DNA of 64,000 nt from Epiperipatus broadwayi (lineage: Eukaryota; Onychophora; Udeonychophora; Euonychophora; Peripatidae). Where the stretch lies: the NCBI GenBank assembly GCA_028023455.1, contig JAQFVV010006200.1:6973506-7037505 (forward strand), read 5' to 3'. The translations under genes and the position numbers were made by a program. Below are positions 35,240 through 48,600 of this stretch, piece after piece. Position 1 is the first letter of the stretch; each line of letters begins with the position of its first letter. The notes beneath the pieces are model-generated. The model was given only the letters and a program-made list of their open reading frames with translations. It was not told the DNA's origin and did not search any database.

Positions 35240-38200
35240 TTTAACCAGAAAAAAAAAATTTCTAAAAAAAATTTATCAAGTCAACTGTATCAATAATTTA
35301 TCTAAACATGGACATGCCTAAATAGTCAATTATTAAAAAGTTTTTGCTATGAATAGATAATATTATGGTTTAATTGATTGCTTTGCTAAAATATTTAAAC
35401 TTATAATTAATATTTAAAGTTACTCTCAAACATATTTTAATTTTTCCTGCTTAATATTTAAAAGCTATTAACACACATATTTTGATATGTGTCTTTTGCA
35501 TGCCTAATTTTTAATATTTATACTAACTGATATAATAATATTTATTTCTTTTGTCAATCTTTAATAGGTAACATATTGGTTGTTAATTACTACTAATAAT
35601 TATGTGAATATGGGGTTAGTAGCTCATGGTTTAAATTCTGTCAAGTTAAATTACTTTTCCCTGATATTCCTGGGCAAATGCTTATATGCATTTGATTTAT
35701 GTAGAAATACATTAGAATAATTATATGTACTGTAATTATTAGTAAATTGTTAATTTTATTCATATTATTTTAAAACCTAATTGTCCATTCATTCTCATTT
35801 CAAATCTATTTAGAAATAGTTTGCCTCACAATCTGAGAAAAGTATATGTTTGGATGAAGCTGAAAATATTATACCATTCTCATGATATGGTTGCCACAGA
35901 AGTACTTAAAGTCATTCTTTCAGCAATGAAAGTGGCATTCAGAAAGCACCCTATGAAAATGATTTTAAACATGAGAATGTGTTGTTTTACCCTCTGAATA
36001 TTCCTGTAATGTAAGATGGTCAGAAATTATAACCATTTCCAGTTTAATCATCATCATTCAAGTTGATATAATGAAATACAATCAAATAAGGTATGTTATA
36101 CATATAGTTGGTATATTTATACATGGCAACATGATATTTAATATATTTGAGTGACATACTACATGTGTGTCCAATATCTCACAAATACATAAAATTAATT
36201 CATTAGAAATTAAAAATATTATAATATTTGTATTTCTGGTTTTCAAACAATGTGATGTACATCAATTTATTTTGTCATTTTTATAAGAGTAATTATATTT
36301 ATGTTGTCATAAAATGTCATAATTTTGTGGTATCATGCTGATATTTAATTGTTATTAATTTATACTATCATTTAAATACATTTCCCTCTCTGATTTAGAT
36401 TTCATGTCAGTTTATATAACTGACACATATATTATTGTCTGATCATTGACACTGACAGTAGTATAATAAGCTGTGAATTACAAAGATGAGTATAAGGATT
36501 TAATCTTATATAAAACAAGCCCACGTGGTGTACCTTCATGGAAGTCTATAGCTAATCCATGAATTATACAATGCTACTGTTGTTGTGTAATCATTTTCTA
36601 ATTATTACATAAAATGATGATCTCATCATAAAATATAAGATAATCACAGTATGTCATATCATCTGTTAAAGTATATGGATGAATGTAAAACAGTATTTAT
36701 ATATAATATGTCTAAAGTAATGAAGATATCCTGCATATATTTTAAATATAAACTGATTATCAAAATTTAAGATATGTAGATTATGCAATATTGGAATATC
36801 TATTACCCTATTATATCTTGGCTGTTGTTGGTAACAAGATTTAAATTTAAAAGAGAAATAACTTTTATTTTTATCTATTATTATTATGTACCTATTATTT
36901 TTAACAGTTATTTTTTACCTAAACTTGTTATTGGAAAAATTCTCAAAATTTAAGAGTATAGCATTATTCCAGAAAATGATCTCAACTGGTCTCCAAAATG
37001 AGCTTTAAATCCAAAATCTTATACAAAAAAACAAACAATTGTAATTTTGTATGGCAGAAAATTTAAATTGTTATCCTAAAATTTAAAATATATATTAAAC
37101 ATTAAAAAAATCTGTTTATAAAGATAAAGCTTAAAATTAATAAAAAGTGATAATTAGATCGTTCTGCATTTCAATGTTTTTCCACCCTTCTCCTAGTAGC
37201 AATTTGAATTAATAGTATAACATTTTATTTTAATGTTAAAACCTTTATTTAAGATTATGAATCAATAAATTATTTGATTTATTAAAAATATACATTTACA
37301 AACAAAAAACATCCTAAAAATCATATTTGAATTTTCTAAATATAGATAAAAAAAAGTAAAATAAAATGAAATAAGCAAGGTGAGAATAATTACTTTTTTC
37401 TTATTGGACAATTATAGCAAAACTAATTTAAAAAATAAATTAATGAAATCTTTGTTGAGTGAATTTCATTTTTTAAACATGAATGAATTATTATAATATT
37501 ATCATAAAGCTATGAAATTTTGCTTTAAAATATAAGATTGCATCTATAATTATTAAAATATCACAAAAGTTATTTGCTTTAATGTTTTACAGAAAATAAT
37601 TTTATTGTTACTTTAAATTTCTCAATTTGTATTTTTAAAAAATATAAATGTAAACATGAATATACTTATTTTTTAATAATTGCTATATAATCATGAATAT
37701 TTAAATAAACTATGGAAAATAAACACCTTTTTTGCTTATTAGTAACAACATTCAAAGATGAATTAATAAATTTGTTTATACTTCTGAGATCAAATATTCT
37801 ACCAATCAGTGATAGATATTCTAGGCTGCTTTGCTTATTTATAGCTTTCCTCATTACAGACATCCTTAGACTTTTTAACAGATAAATTAATATTTATTTT
37901 AGTTTTATCATAAAATGAATGTAAAAACAAAAAGATAGCTCTAAAGATAGGTGCAAAAGAGTGAGTTAAAACCCTAATTTAGCCGTACTATTATGATATT
38001 CTGTAATATTATGTAATTGAGAAATGATTCACTAATGAATAAATATTAATAAAAAAAGTACTAATCTCTAAATATGGTGCATAATTAAAATATTTTAATC
38101 ACTGTTATTTTTTTAAAATGGTAATTTTATGATTTCTGTTTTAAATTCTATATCAAATGGGATTGCGATTTCACTAAAACATAATTCATTAAAGTGAAGC

Positions 38201-38560
38201 ATGTACAAATAAAAAAAAGATATAATATACATTTATAAATTTATTTTTGGTGCATTTAATGTTCTATCATCAATGATTATTGTCTTTGTAATTATCTAAC
38301 CAACAAAGCTTTGCATTTTTTGTAGTGCCATTAATTTTTTTAAATTAATATTCTTCCATTTTAAAAACATAGTTGGAGTCTTAATTAAGTAAAAATTATA
38401 TCACAACATATAATGTATAGTTCACTGCTGTATTTTTAATGATGTAAATAATTTAAAAAAATTTGCCAATATTATTTTTACTTAATATGATGCCATTTTG
38501 TCTGGGGGAAATTAAAAGTTCTAGAAATATAAAATAACTAATTAGAAATTACTTAAATAA
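35240..38560. other. AT-rich stretch, nothing recognised
   Basis: No coding motif, RNA gene or clear repeat boundary is visible across 3.3 kb. Confidence 0.5.
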
Positions 38561-38569
38561 AAATTCTTA

Positions 38570-38887
38570 TGTGACAGCCAATCAGATGTAATAATAACTG
38601 CATGTGGAACTCTTAATTCTAAAACATAAGTCAGAACTACGAGAAAATTGCTTTGTAGTAAATCAAAAGATTTCATATTGTTTATTTATATATAATATTT
38701 AGTGAATTAAATGTGAAGGTGTTTTAAGCTTCATGCTCTTAGTTCGAAATGCTTGAGTCTGACTTATTTATATATAAATTTAGATAGAGAAGAATGTGGG
38801 TTCCCATCTTTTTCTCATAGGTCTGACTTGTGTTTTAGAATTAAGAGTTCCACATGCAGTCATTATTACATCTGATTGGCTGTCACA
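38570..38887. mobile_element. MITE, 318 bp, ~78-bp terminal inverted repeats
   Basis: The left end TGTGACAGCCAATCAGATGT... (38570-38647) is matched by the reverse complement of 38810-38887 with few mismatches. TA lies directly outside both ends (38568-38569 and 38888-38889), consistent with a Tc1/mariner-type TA target. There is no internal coding capacity. Confidence 0.85.
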
Positions 38888-39525
38888 TAAGCATTTTTAA
38901 AGTGTATCTGTTGAAGGTTTTAGCTTTTCACATTATTATTGTCATCTATTTGCTCTTAATAAATTTAATATATTTAAATAAAAATTGTTCTTGTGGTAAT
39001 GTACACATTTTAAAATTTATTATTATTGTATTTTATCAAATATGATCAAAGATTAATTTTACTTATGTAGTCAATAAAGTTGCATTTTTTTAGACATTTT
39101 TAAAAATATTCTCTATGAAAATCTCCGTTACCTTGAACATTCCTTGTCATAGATGAATAATAAGGACACTGACTAAAAGTTAAGCAAGCAAATCATATAT
39201 TCAACTTAATTAAGTACTCTATAATAATATAAAGTTGATTATTAATAGCATAATGTATAAAATAATCCCCAACTCCTTTTTATCTAAAATGTTCAAATTT
39301 ATAGTGGTAGTGTTTTACTTTGGGTAGAATTAGTAATTATGAGAAATATTAAACAAAAATTAATTAAGTGAATATATTTTAGCTAATGATGAATATACAT
39401 TTTAAAATTTATTTGCAATACATTTTTGTTATACATAATCAAAATTTGTTTTTATATTATATATTATTTTGAAAAAAAAAATTGTCATAAGAAAGAATCC
39501 CAGTAAATAACTGCTAGCTGAAATT

Positions 39526-39658
39526 AAATATCAAATCACTCTCCCAAATGTTAAGAAATTTCAGCTCTGCTCTGTGTTTGAGATTCATAACTTTATATAT
39601 TTATTCACAGGGGATGTAGCTGAAATTTCATAACATTTGGGAGAGTGATTTGATATTT
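39526..39658. repeat. Inverted repeat, 41-bp arms
   Basis: AAATATCAAATCACTCTCCC... at 39526-39566 pairs with 39618-39658, one mismatch in 41 and a 51-bp loop. It may be a small foldback element; no target duplication is visible. Confidence 0.85.
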
Positions 39659-39833
39659 TTCATCATTTATGATAAAAGTCTTACTTATTTTTCATTGCAT
39701 TTTACCTTGCACAGGATAAAAAATACATAAGTACAATAACCACACTTCTAATTACTTTATATTGCATTTTATTATTGTATAATATACATCACATGACTAC
39801 TACTTCTTATGCTTGTATAAAACTGTTTTAAAA

Positions 39834-40078
39834 CAGGCAAAACTCACTATACGTATTGCCACACACAGCAAGCTAGAGTAATCAATGGATTCCAGAAGGC
39901 TTGAACATCCTAAGATCTAGGTGCAGTGCTCTCAGATCCAAGGCTCCTCACTGACAAAGGCCACAAGCCTGAAAACTAGTCTGGGGATGTTAGATGAGTA
40001 GGCACTAGATGGGGATTTTATGCACAAGCCTTCTGGCATCCATTGATTACTCTGCTGTGAGTGGCAATACATATTGTA
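39834..40078. mobile_element. Foldback element with hammerhead core in its middle
   Basis: The arms (about 39846-39904 and 40022-40076, core AGAGTAATCAATGGAT) are inverted repeats. The part GATGGGGATTTTATGCACAA, then GCCTTCTG, is shared with the 130-bp element at 12642-12771. The central part carries AAGATCTAGGTGCAG and a hammerhead core like the repeats at 22226 and 27041. This links the foldback family and the ribozyme-bearing repeats. Confidence 0.75.
39943..39988 (+). ncRNA. Hammerhead ribozyme, core mutated
   Basis: Stem I TCCTCA/TGGGGA; core CTGACAA (consensus CUGANGA with G8 changed to A); perfect stem II AGGC/GCCT around CACAA; GAAAAC (one extra A); GTC at 39979-39981. The fold is intact, but the core change and the inserted A should abolish or cripple cleavage. 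Confidence 0.65.
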
Positions 40079-40079
40079 T

Positions 40080-41835
40080 AATATCTTGTACAGTACAGTG
40101 TAATCAAAGCATATTTTTAATTATGCACACAATAAATCCTACACTATATATATTTTTTGGTGTTGAGTGCTCCTATTTTATTTTATGAACATGATATTGC
40201 TTTCATGATGTCTATGACATTATTAGTTTTACAAAATATGGCATTAAAAATATAGTTGGAGATCATATGCAGGGAGAAAGTTTATTTTTAGAAACGATGA
40301 AAACAGATATGCTAAATAATCAATGTCATATGGAGCCTTAATATGCACCCACTTAGTTTGCTGGTTGTATAAGTCATGGAGACTTCCATTGCAGTAGTTT
40401 TGTGACTATTTTCCCAGATAAATTATTGATTACACATATAAATGAAGCTATGCCATGGGTTTGAAATGCTGTCTGGAAAGATTGACTCAAAGCTGATGCT
40501 ATAAAGACTTTAATGCTTTATATAAGAAGGGATTGTGGATACAATAAGGTATATGTTGGGTTACTGTAATACTGGTTGCATATTCATCAATAATAACAGA
40601 ATTGGCAATGTTTTGACTACACCTAATAATTCAATTCTTTTAGACAGTTTTGAAGCTTTTTTGTACAGAAGCTTTTTCATGTAAAGTATAAAAGAGTGGG
40701 CAAAGCTTTTATCTTGATGGATGATTGTGATATGATGGAGTTTGAAGCAAGAAACTAATTTTTTTAAAAAAAATTTGCTAAGCAGTATTAATTAAAGATA
40801 ATTTTATTAAAAGATACTATTTATATATATTACAAATGTCAAATTTATTAAAAAAATTTAGTTGTTTATTATAAACTTAGTGATTTTTTTTATTATTGTT
40901 AATTTTTACACAATTGATTTTATTTCTATGATAAAGAAGTTTTAAAAATTATTTAAAAAAAAAAATTCATATATTTCCATTTACATATGAATAATGTGAG
41001 GATTATAAATATGTCCTGCTAATATTGAGATATTGGAACAAAATTTATTAAGAGAGTGGCAAGCAGTGGGAAATTGCTACCTGCAGTGAATTTATCTGCT
41101 AATACTTGGCTCTAATACTATGTTATCTTAATTAACTCAACTATTTAGGGGCAAAGAACTTAACACGTATATATTTTCAATATTTAAAATCATGTTTTTC
41201 TATAATGCAAGTCAACTAATTTATGTTTTTTTTTTTAAAATTAAAAAAAAAATATTTTTTTTAGAAAAATTAATTCACTTTTAATACCTGTTTATTTTAA
41301 AAACTTTCTTAAGTTACAATGTTTACTAGTCGTTTTTTCATTAAAGTAATTTTATTGCAAACATCACGTGACTATATTCTACGAACATTTCAGATTTCTG
41401 TTTCACATTTTATAATTTGCTTAAGTGTTTTACGATTTAGAAAAAAAAAATGTTTGCTGAAATTTAATTCCTATATGGATTCAAATAATTATCTAAAAAC
41501 ATAATTTCGCTAAGCCAAATAAAAGAAACAAAAAACAATCTAAATTTGATTAATTTAAATACTTTAATTTAGATTTTCTCTAATAAAAGTCTAGTCTTTT
41601 TAATAAAGATAACTTTCTGAAAAATAATTTTTTACTTATTAGAATTGGCCATTTAAAGCAGTAATTTAAGACAGCACAGAATATAGATTTGACAACAGCA
41701 CATACAATTAACTAAATAATATTCCTATATAAATTTTGTGCTATAATAGCTTTCAACGATAAAAATATACAGCCACTATCGGAATGAAAAATTCTAAGCT
41801 CACTTAATGATCCTCAACTATCTAAAAAAATTTAA
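40080..41835. other. AT-rich stretch, nothing recognised
   Basis: T-run/A-run tracts lie near 41225-41265. No gene signal before the candidate exon that follows. Confidence 0.5.
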
Positions 41836-41839
41836 TGTT

Positions 41840-42074
41840 TTATCTGCATTTGAGCCTCATGGAAATTTTCGTAAGATATACTGTAATGTTCATATTTGCG
41901 CATTCACATAACAAAATCCAGAGTTCAGGCAAAAGATACCAAAGCTGATCGAGATGAGATGGCGAGACCTCGAACCTGACAAACTGCAACTCATTTACCA
42001 ATACTCTATGATTTAACACCTTATGAATGACATTTATGAGGTTACATTCGGTCTCAATTTCTTCAGCGAGCTGA
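41840..42074 (-). CDS. Candidate terminal coding exon, unknown protein
   Basis: A strong acceptor (TGTTTTTCCCTTTGCTCAG) precedes a 235-base open stretch. It reads QLAEEIETECNLINVIHKVL, then HRVLVNELQFVRFEVSPSHL, then LWYLLPELWILLCECANMN, ending MRLKCR at a TAA at 41840-41842. It is GC-richer and has a far more protein-like composition (Trp, Glu, Leu, Cys) than its surroundings. The leucine-rich pattern suggests an all-helical protein, perhaps a large repeat or scaffold type. I could not identify it. Chance ORFs this long and balanced are unlikely here, so a real host exon or a recently decayed one is my best guess. Confidence 0.45.
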
Positions 42075-42104
42075 CTGAGCAAAGGGAAAAACATGAGACT
42101 CATA

Positions 42105-44022
42105 GAAAATCAATAATTTATATATAATCAAAGACTAAATAGACTACTTAGTACACTGAGACTTAATTAAAAAAATACATATCACACATATCAATATGAA
42201 ATTTAGATGATTTGGAATTGGATTGAAGACATGAAATAACTTATAATTTTAAATAGATTTATTAAAACAAATGATAAAAAAATAATTCAAGTAAAAGAAA
42301 AGAACATAAATTATTTAGTGTTAGGATGTGTATATAATTAACGCATGCAGGCATTACAGAAATGATGAGATTAATTTAATGCAGCAATCTTATCTTTAAT
42401 ATCTTAACGTAATTTATTCAGGTATTGTGGTTAATAGACCATGCCTATTACATTTTGTGATATGCCAAGCTATTCCTTGGTTTGCCAATGTTACAAGCTA
42501 GAACTTTAGCTAAGATGATCATTAGATACAGCATTTAGTTGATTGTTTTATAAGTACATCACAAATGAGCAATTTAATAAACTTGGCATACAGACACAAT
42601 CTGGTAACCTAGATTGCAAGTTCAGACTAATGCTAAAGTGTTAATAATAAGGAAAAGTACTGGTTGCATTTAGATTTGCATCTGGAGACTCAGCACTATA
42701 AAATACTAAAATAAGGTTGTGGTGTATTTGTTGACAGGCTTCAGTATCAAATACTCAGTGCTCTAAGACTGAATGGCTTGTTAGTGTAATATTAAAGAAC
42801 ATATCAGTTCAGGAAGTTGGATAGGCTTTTAAACATGATTCTGGACTCTCATGTTCCAGTTCTAAAAGATAGCCATCCAAACTGTGTGGACAGGAATGAC
42901 CACTACTGCTAGTTCATCAGAAAAACATAGCAAGTTGTTAGTGCACACTTGGGTGCTTAGTAAAGACACACTCATAATGCATATTATTACAAATATGTAA
43001 ATATAGAATTAACTAAATTATGTGACTAAACAGCATTTCTATATACTACAACTAACTCAGTTCCGTTCTTAAGTCAGTGTATAGTAATCATACTAAATAA
43101 AAGAGTTAATTAAATCATTAATCTAGTTAATACACTAAATCTGTATTCATATATATATATATTGTGACCTTCTGAATGGGCACAAGTAATTAAACTGTGT
43201 TGGATCAGTAGTGAATAACTGCATTGTATTAAAAAAAATGAAATAGCCTTAAAATTTATAAAAATTTTCTATTAATGGTTCAAAAACTTATATGTGGGCT
43301 AACTGTGCATTTTGGTTGGAAAATGTTTCAAGTATTTATTGTTATTCTTATGTCTGATAGTGTTTAATACAAGGAAGGGGTGGATTATTACAGAAAGTGT
43401 TATGATAGTAGTTAGATTGAGGCAAAGTTGTTTTATTTATTTATAAGATAGTGTTGGTGTTTGTTGAATGGTTTTCTGATTTATTATTCATTGACACCCA
43501 TCCCTTTTACTAATATTATAGCCAGGTTTAACCTATAGACATATTAGGTGAGTTTTAGTTAGAATAATTTAATATTCACATAACAGCATATATGTGTATG
43601 AATGTTGTCAGTATCTTATTTTCATTTCATATTCTAATTGCAATAAACCATATTACACTTATAATAAAACATTTAAATTACAGTAATTATCTTTAATAAT
43701 TTTGCAAAAATATATCTGGTTTAATGATTAATGGATATTTGAATTAGTAAATTATTTGACTAATCTAAATAATATTATAAACCATTTATTTAATAGTTGA
43801 TTGATGTTCATTTGTTTCAAAGTTATAAAAAAGAAAAAATTCATTTTTTTTGTTATTTGATTTGACTTAATTGTGAAGGTCAAGATGATTTTGTTTTGTT
43901 TTTTAGAAAAGATTTCTTGAATATTAATTAATTGATTAAATGTAAAAAAAATGTGGGAGTTAAGCTTTGGATGATCAGGTGACCTTTTTGATTGGTGGGG
44001 GAGATTTTTTTTTTAAACTGAT

Positions 44023-44058
<36 letters not shown>

Positions 44059-47000
44059 CATCTTTTGTAATTTCAACAAGTGTAATTTTTCATTTTCTGC
44101 TGCTATCGATTATATCTCTCTTCCAAAACAGTTTAAAGTGAAACTCTCAAACAGCCTTTTCATGAAGCTCATTATTGGAACTTCAGACGTTTAAGCTTTA
44201 TAGGAGAATGGCTGAATAAAAATATAAAGGTATCGGTCTCACCTCTTTTGTCTAATTAAAACATTTAAATTAACACTTTCATTTTGTTTAGAGATGTCCT
44301 TTTATAATATTAAACTTATGTTATTTCATTTACTTGTATTTATCTCCGTTAAAAAGAATACCAAAATGCAAGAACTTTATAATTTTTTAAATACCATGTG
44401 TGATTTCTATAATGTTTCTTCATCATGGAAGTATATGCAGACTTTTTTAACAAAATTTACTGTGATAAGCTCTCTGTTTGACTTATATTTTATGTATACA
44501 AAAGTGAAGTTAAAATTTAAAAGGATACGTGTACTTGATTATGTGTTTGATATTTAATAATGATTGCAGAATGCTAACTTTATATCTTATTTTATGCTTA
44601 TAAAATAATATGTGTTTTATTAAAGAAACATCGATATGACTTACCCAGAATAATGAATTACTATTACTTACCAAATATAGATGTCTAAATCAAATAGAAG
44701 GACTTTAATATTACATATTTTTGTTCTCTTTGATATATGGATATATGTGTTAATGTTTAAGGAAATACAAATTGCATGTGGACAATTATCAGCAACTTAT
44801 TAAAGTTAACAATGCAAATACCAATCTATAAATTATGAAAGTGAATATTTTCTGCAGAAAAATGTTAAGTTATCATTGAATTAAATACCTTAGATGTGCT
44901 TAAAATGAATCACAGAATATACCAATTAATAGCTGAAACTGTCTTTCCACGTATTTATTATTACAAATATTTATCGTTATGTGTGATATATAAGTAAACT
45001 CTATTAGCTTATGGCTAAAGGACATTGGAGGTTTACTAAATTAATTGTGAATTATAACTGTTTTGTCCTACAAGAACTTATTTTCTGTTTCATATTCGTA
45101 TTTAAACCCACACTCATTTTGGGATTCATCTCCGGATCATTTAGTAAGCTTGAAAAGGAACTTTGCAAGTGAATATTTTTTTTCAAGTTTAAAAGAAGAA
45201 TGACTCTATTTTTTTATTATTATTTATTGTTAATAGTATATATATCATAGATAGACAGATTTAGTGTTGTATGTATTTAATATTATATGTTTATTTATTT
45301 AATTTGCCAACTTCGAGAACCTCTCAGGATAGCATATCCACAAAATGATGAATATGCTGGTAAAATCTTATTGCTTAAGTGTGATTTGTTTTCTTTTATT
45401 TGAAAGTGAAACATATATATTTTGGGTGTATTATTAAAGATGATTCTATCTTATATATCTTTCTTTTATCTCAAAGTGAGAATTAATTTCAAGAGTAGCT
45501 AGAGAATAAAAAAGAAAGAATATTGTGTTAGAGGTAATAAAACTTAATTTATTAGATTATTGCTATTTAAAGTATAAAAAAACTCATTAATAATAATTAA
45601 TATTATTTAAATTTGAAACAACTGAATGTTTTATTTAAGCTAAAAGTTTATATTTTAATATGTTATTTATCTGTTGTAACTTTCGCATATTATATAACTT
45701 AGAATTGTTTTTCATACTCTTATTTATGTGTCTATTTTGTGCAATTATTATATTTACTTAATAAACATTTAGTTTGATAGCTATTTCTCAATATAAATTT
45801 CGGATGTTGTCATATTCTAAAGAATTGAAGGAATGGGTGTTTTATCTGTGTATTTATCTGTCAGTGTATAATGCTAGATATATAGAAAAGCTGTGGAAAA
45901 GGAAATTATTCTTGATATGTTCTATGTTTGTAAGGATGAAAGATTTTTCCCCTTAGTATATTATTAAGTATTTTGCCATGAGTAGAGCTTATTTTAGATT
46001 GTATATGTATGTATTATGAAATGATATTTATGAAGTCAAGTGACATTTTCCCATTGTTTTTTTGGTGATGAGAAAAATTCCACCAATAGTGTATTTCAGA
46101 TTTAAATAAGTTCTTGTTGATGTATTAGTCTTATAGAGTTATTCGCTCCTCATGTGCTGGGATTCCTCTTGAACGTCTAGTTTGTATTATCATATAAATA
46201 TAGCTCTGTGTAATTCAGTCAGTGGTCAGATAAATAGTTAATTTAAATTCTTTATTGAATATTACAATGGATATAGTGTTCTATTTTTTGGGTGGTCTAT
46301 GACATTGTCCAAAATTAAATAATTATTTAATAATTTTTGAATAAATTGATATTGTGTAGAAAAGATTGTTCTCTTGTATTATTGCATGGGATGTAACACA
46401 CACGCATAATTTAAATAATATCAAGTATATAAAATATAATATTGTTAAACTTAAAATAGGAAATAAATGTTTTGAAACATCTCATATTAATTTGCCACAC
46501 ATTAAGATCATCAAAATCATCAGAAGGAATATGATTTTATTGCTATGTCTGAAAAGTGTACTTATTTAAAGCGATTGTTTAATTAAGATTGTTTAAAGCT
46601 GCTCTCTTGATGGCAAAATGTATATTGTGCCCAATAATATAATGTATTATTTATTCAGTGTTGTATATTGATAAAAATTATTTAGATAGCCTGGATATTC
46701 AAAGTCAGAATATTAAGGTATAATTTGTTTGCTAATTTACGTTTATAAATGTGTCAATAATAAATTATTTAATATGTAATGGGGATAATCCTAAATTTCA
46801 ATTAATAGATTTGTTTGTAAATTTTAAAATTAAGATAAAAGTCTTATTCTGAATTAGTTACATTTAACTAAATATTAAGTGTAAATAAAAGCTTTGTTTA
46901 TTATTTAAAAACTGTGTCTTGAGTTGTTCTTATATGCATTCAAATTCTGGTTTCCACATCTCCATACTTCATATATCTATTACAAAATTAAGTATATTAT

Positions 47001-47745
47001 TTTATGACTTTGATATTAAATATGCTAAGATCTGATAATATTGTTTCCTAGATCCAAACATTACATGAAATATTTTACCACTTGATTAACTTATAAAATG
47101 TTACCTAGTTAGTGTATTATTTAGATGATGATGTGAAATTAAAAGTTACCCTATCTCCTTCGTTATCTGATTGCTAGCCCAATAAACATTATTCAATTTA
47201 TTTCATTGTATCTTATTATAATTTAGGGTCATAAATTACTGGATAATATAGTTTTTTAGTCTAACTATGTTATAGATTCCCTGAGATCTGATTTTTATAT
47301 TCCTAGATCAACATTGATTCAGCTTTTTAGATTAAGATGTGCTGAACAATAGAGTTATTTAGTGTTGTGTTTTCCTATTCTGTCAGAGTTATATTGAGCT
47401 ACTATAGAGTGTAACTGGATGATGGAAGAGATCAAATTGAAAGTATATTTTGTTAAGATGGAATAAATGAAACTCTGCTAGCCTGTATCATTAGGTTAAT
47501 TAATAAATAAGGTTTATATTTTATTTGATAGCTTATAGTATTTCTTCCTTCATTTATTTATATTCTCTATATGTTATAAACTTTCTGTAACCTCCCACTG
47601 AGTGAAGCTGTAAGATAAACATAAGTAAAAGAGTCTCAGCATTAATTATGAATCAGATAAAATGATAAATCGTTCTATTCATTAATAGAACTGGTGCCCA
47701 GGGCATTTGCTCATATAATGTTCATGAGCGGTGATGTGCGAGTGG
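42105..47745. other. AT-rich stretch with microsatellites
   Basis: A slightly GC-richer patch lies at 42660-42970 without a recognisable frame. A (TAA)n run is listed separately. Nothing else was recognised in 5.6 kb. Confidence 0.45.
44026..44055. repeat. (TAA)n microsatellite
   Basis: About ten TAA units, directly visible. Confidence 0.95.
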
Positions 47746-47749
47746 GTTA

Positions 47750-47788
47750 TAATATATATATATATATATATTCATATATATATATATG
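47750..47788. repeat. (AT)n microsatellite
   Basis: Two alternating AT runs separated by TTC. Confidence 0.95.
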
Positions 47789-48409
47789 ATTAAATTACGG
47801 AAGAGAAAGTACATTTAATGGCCTTAACAATATTTAAAAATATATTTTTAATATCATCCTTAGCTAGCATCTTACTTCTAACAAATAGATAAAATCGTAA
47901 GTTTAATAATTTGTTATGTATACCTTAAAAACTAATATCAATAACATAATGGTAATAACAAGCATGTAGTGATCGGTTGTTATCTATTAAAATAGGATTT
48001 ACTTCTGCTATGCAACATTGTTAAATTATGCTGGAGAGCTTAATGATGATCTCTCCTTAAAAGTTTACTAAAATAATTATTTGCTGCCTCAAAATATTGG
48101 CATATCTTAACATATATATTGAAATAAATTAAATGAAGTAATTTAAAACAGTAATAATAGGCATGACCACAGTTTATAAAGAGTTTAAAATAATAACTGA
48201 ATACAGTTATTAAGATTAAGTAACGACTTACATTAGTTAAGATTTAGGCAAGATTTACAGTTTTAACTTTAGAAATGATTTAATTAAAAAATAATAATAA
48301 TTAAGAATAAATGTTCATAGATTTACATCAGCTAGCTTAAGATTTAATTTACAGTTTGAAGATTAATTTAAGAATTCTGCAATTTATGAAGAATATTACT
48401 GATCTTCTT

Positions 48410-48600
48410 CTGTGGCTTGGACATCATGCACTTGAAAGCAGTATTGTGGCACTCTTCTCTGGATAGGTTACTTGGTGGTAGAGTCCTCTCTCAGCAGCAG
48501 GCTGTGGCTGGAACTGATGATAACACACTGTTGCAGCATGTAGGATGGAATTGGAGATGACCATTCTCACATAGGAAGAAATGGCAAATCAACACACATA
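48410..48600. other. GC-richer block, unidentified
   Basis: The block has words such as GCAGCAGGCTGTGGCTGGAA and sits in AT-rich flanks. No frame stays open beyond a few dozen codons on either strand. It may be a retroelement terminal or untranslated fragment. The flanks, 47790-48410 and 48600-49215, hold nothing recognisable. Confidence 0.35.

Noticed and set aside
47575-47640. CCTCCCACTGAGTGAAGCTG followed by AAAC and GAGTC, resembling a hammerhead
   Set aside because: GAAA is broken, stem II does not pair and the shared upstream motif is absent; below the level I would call.
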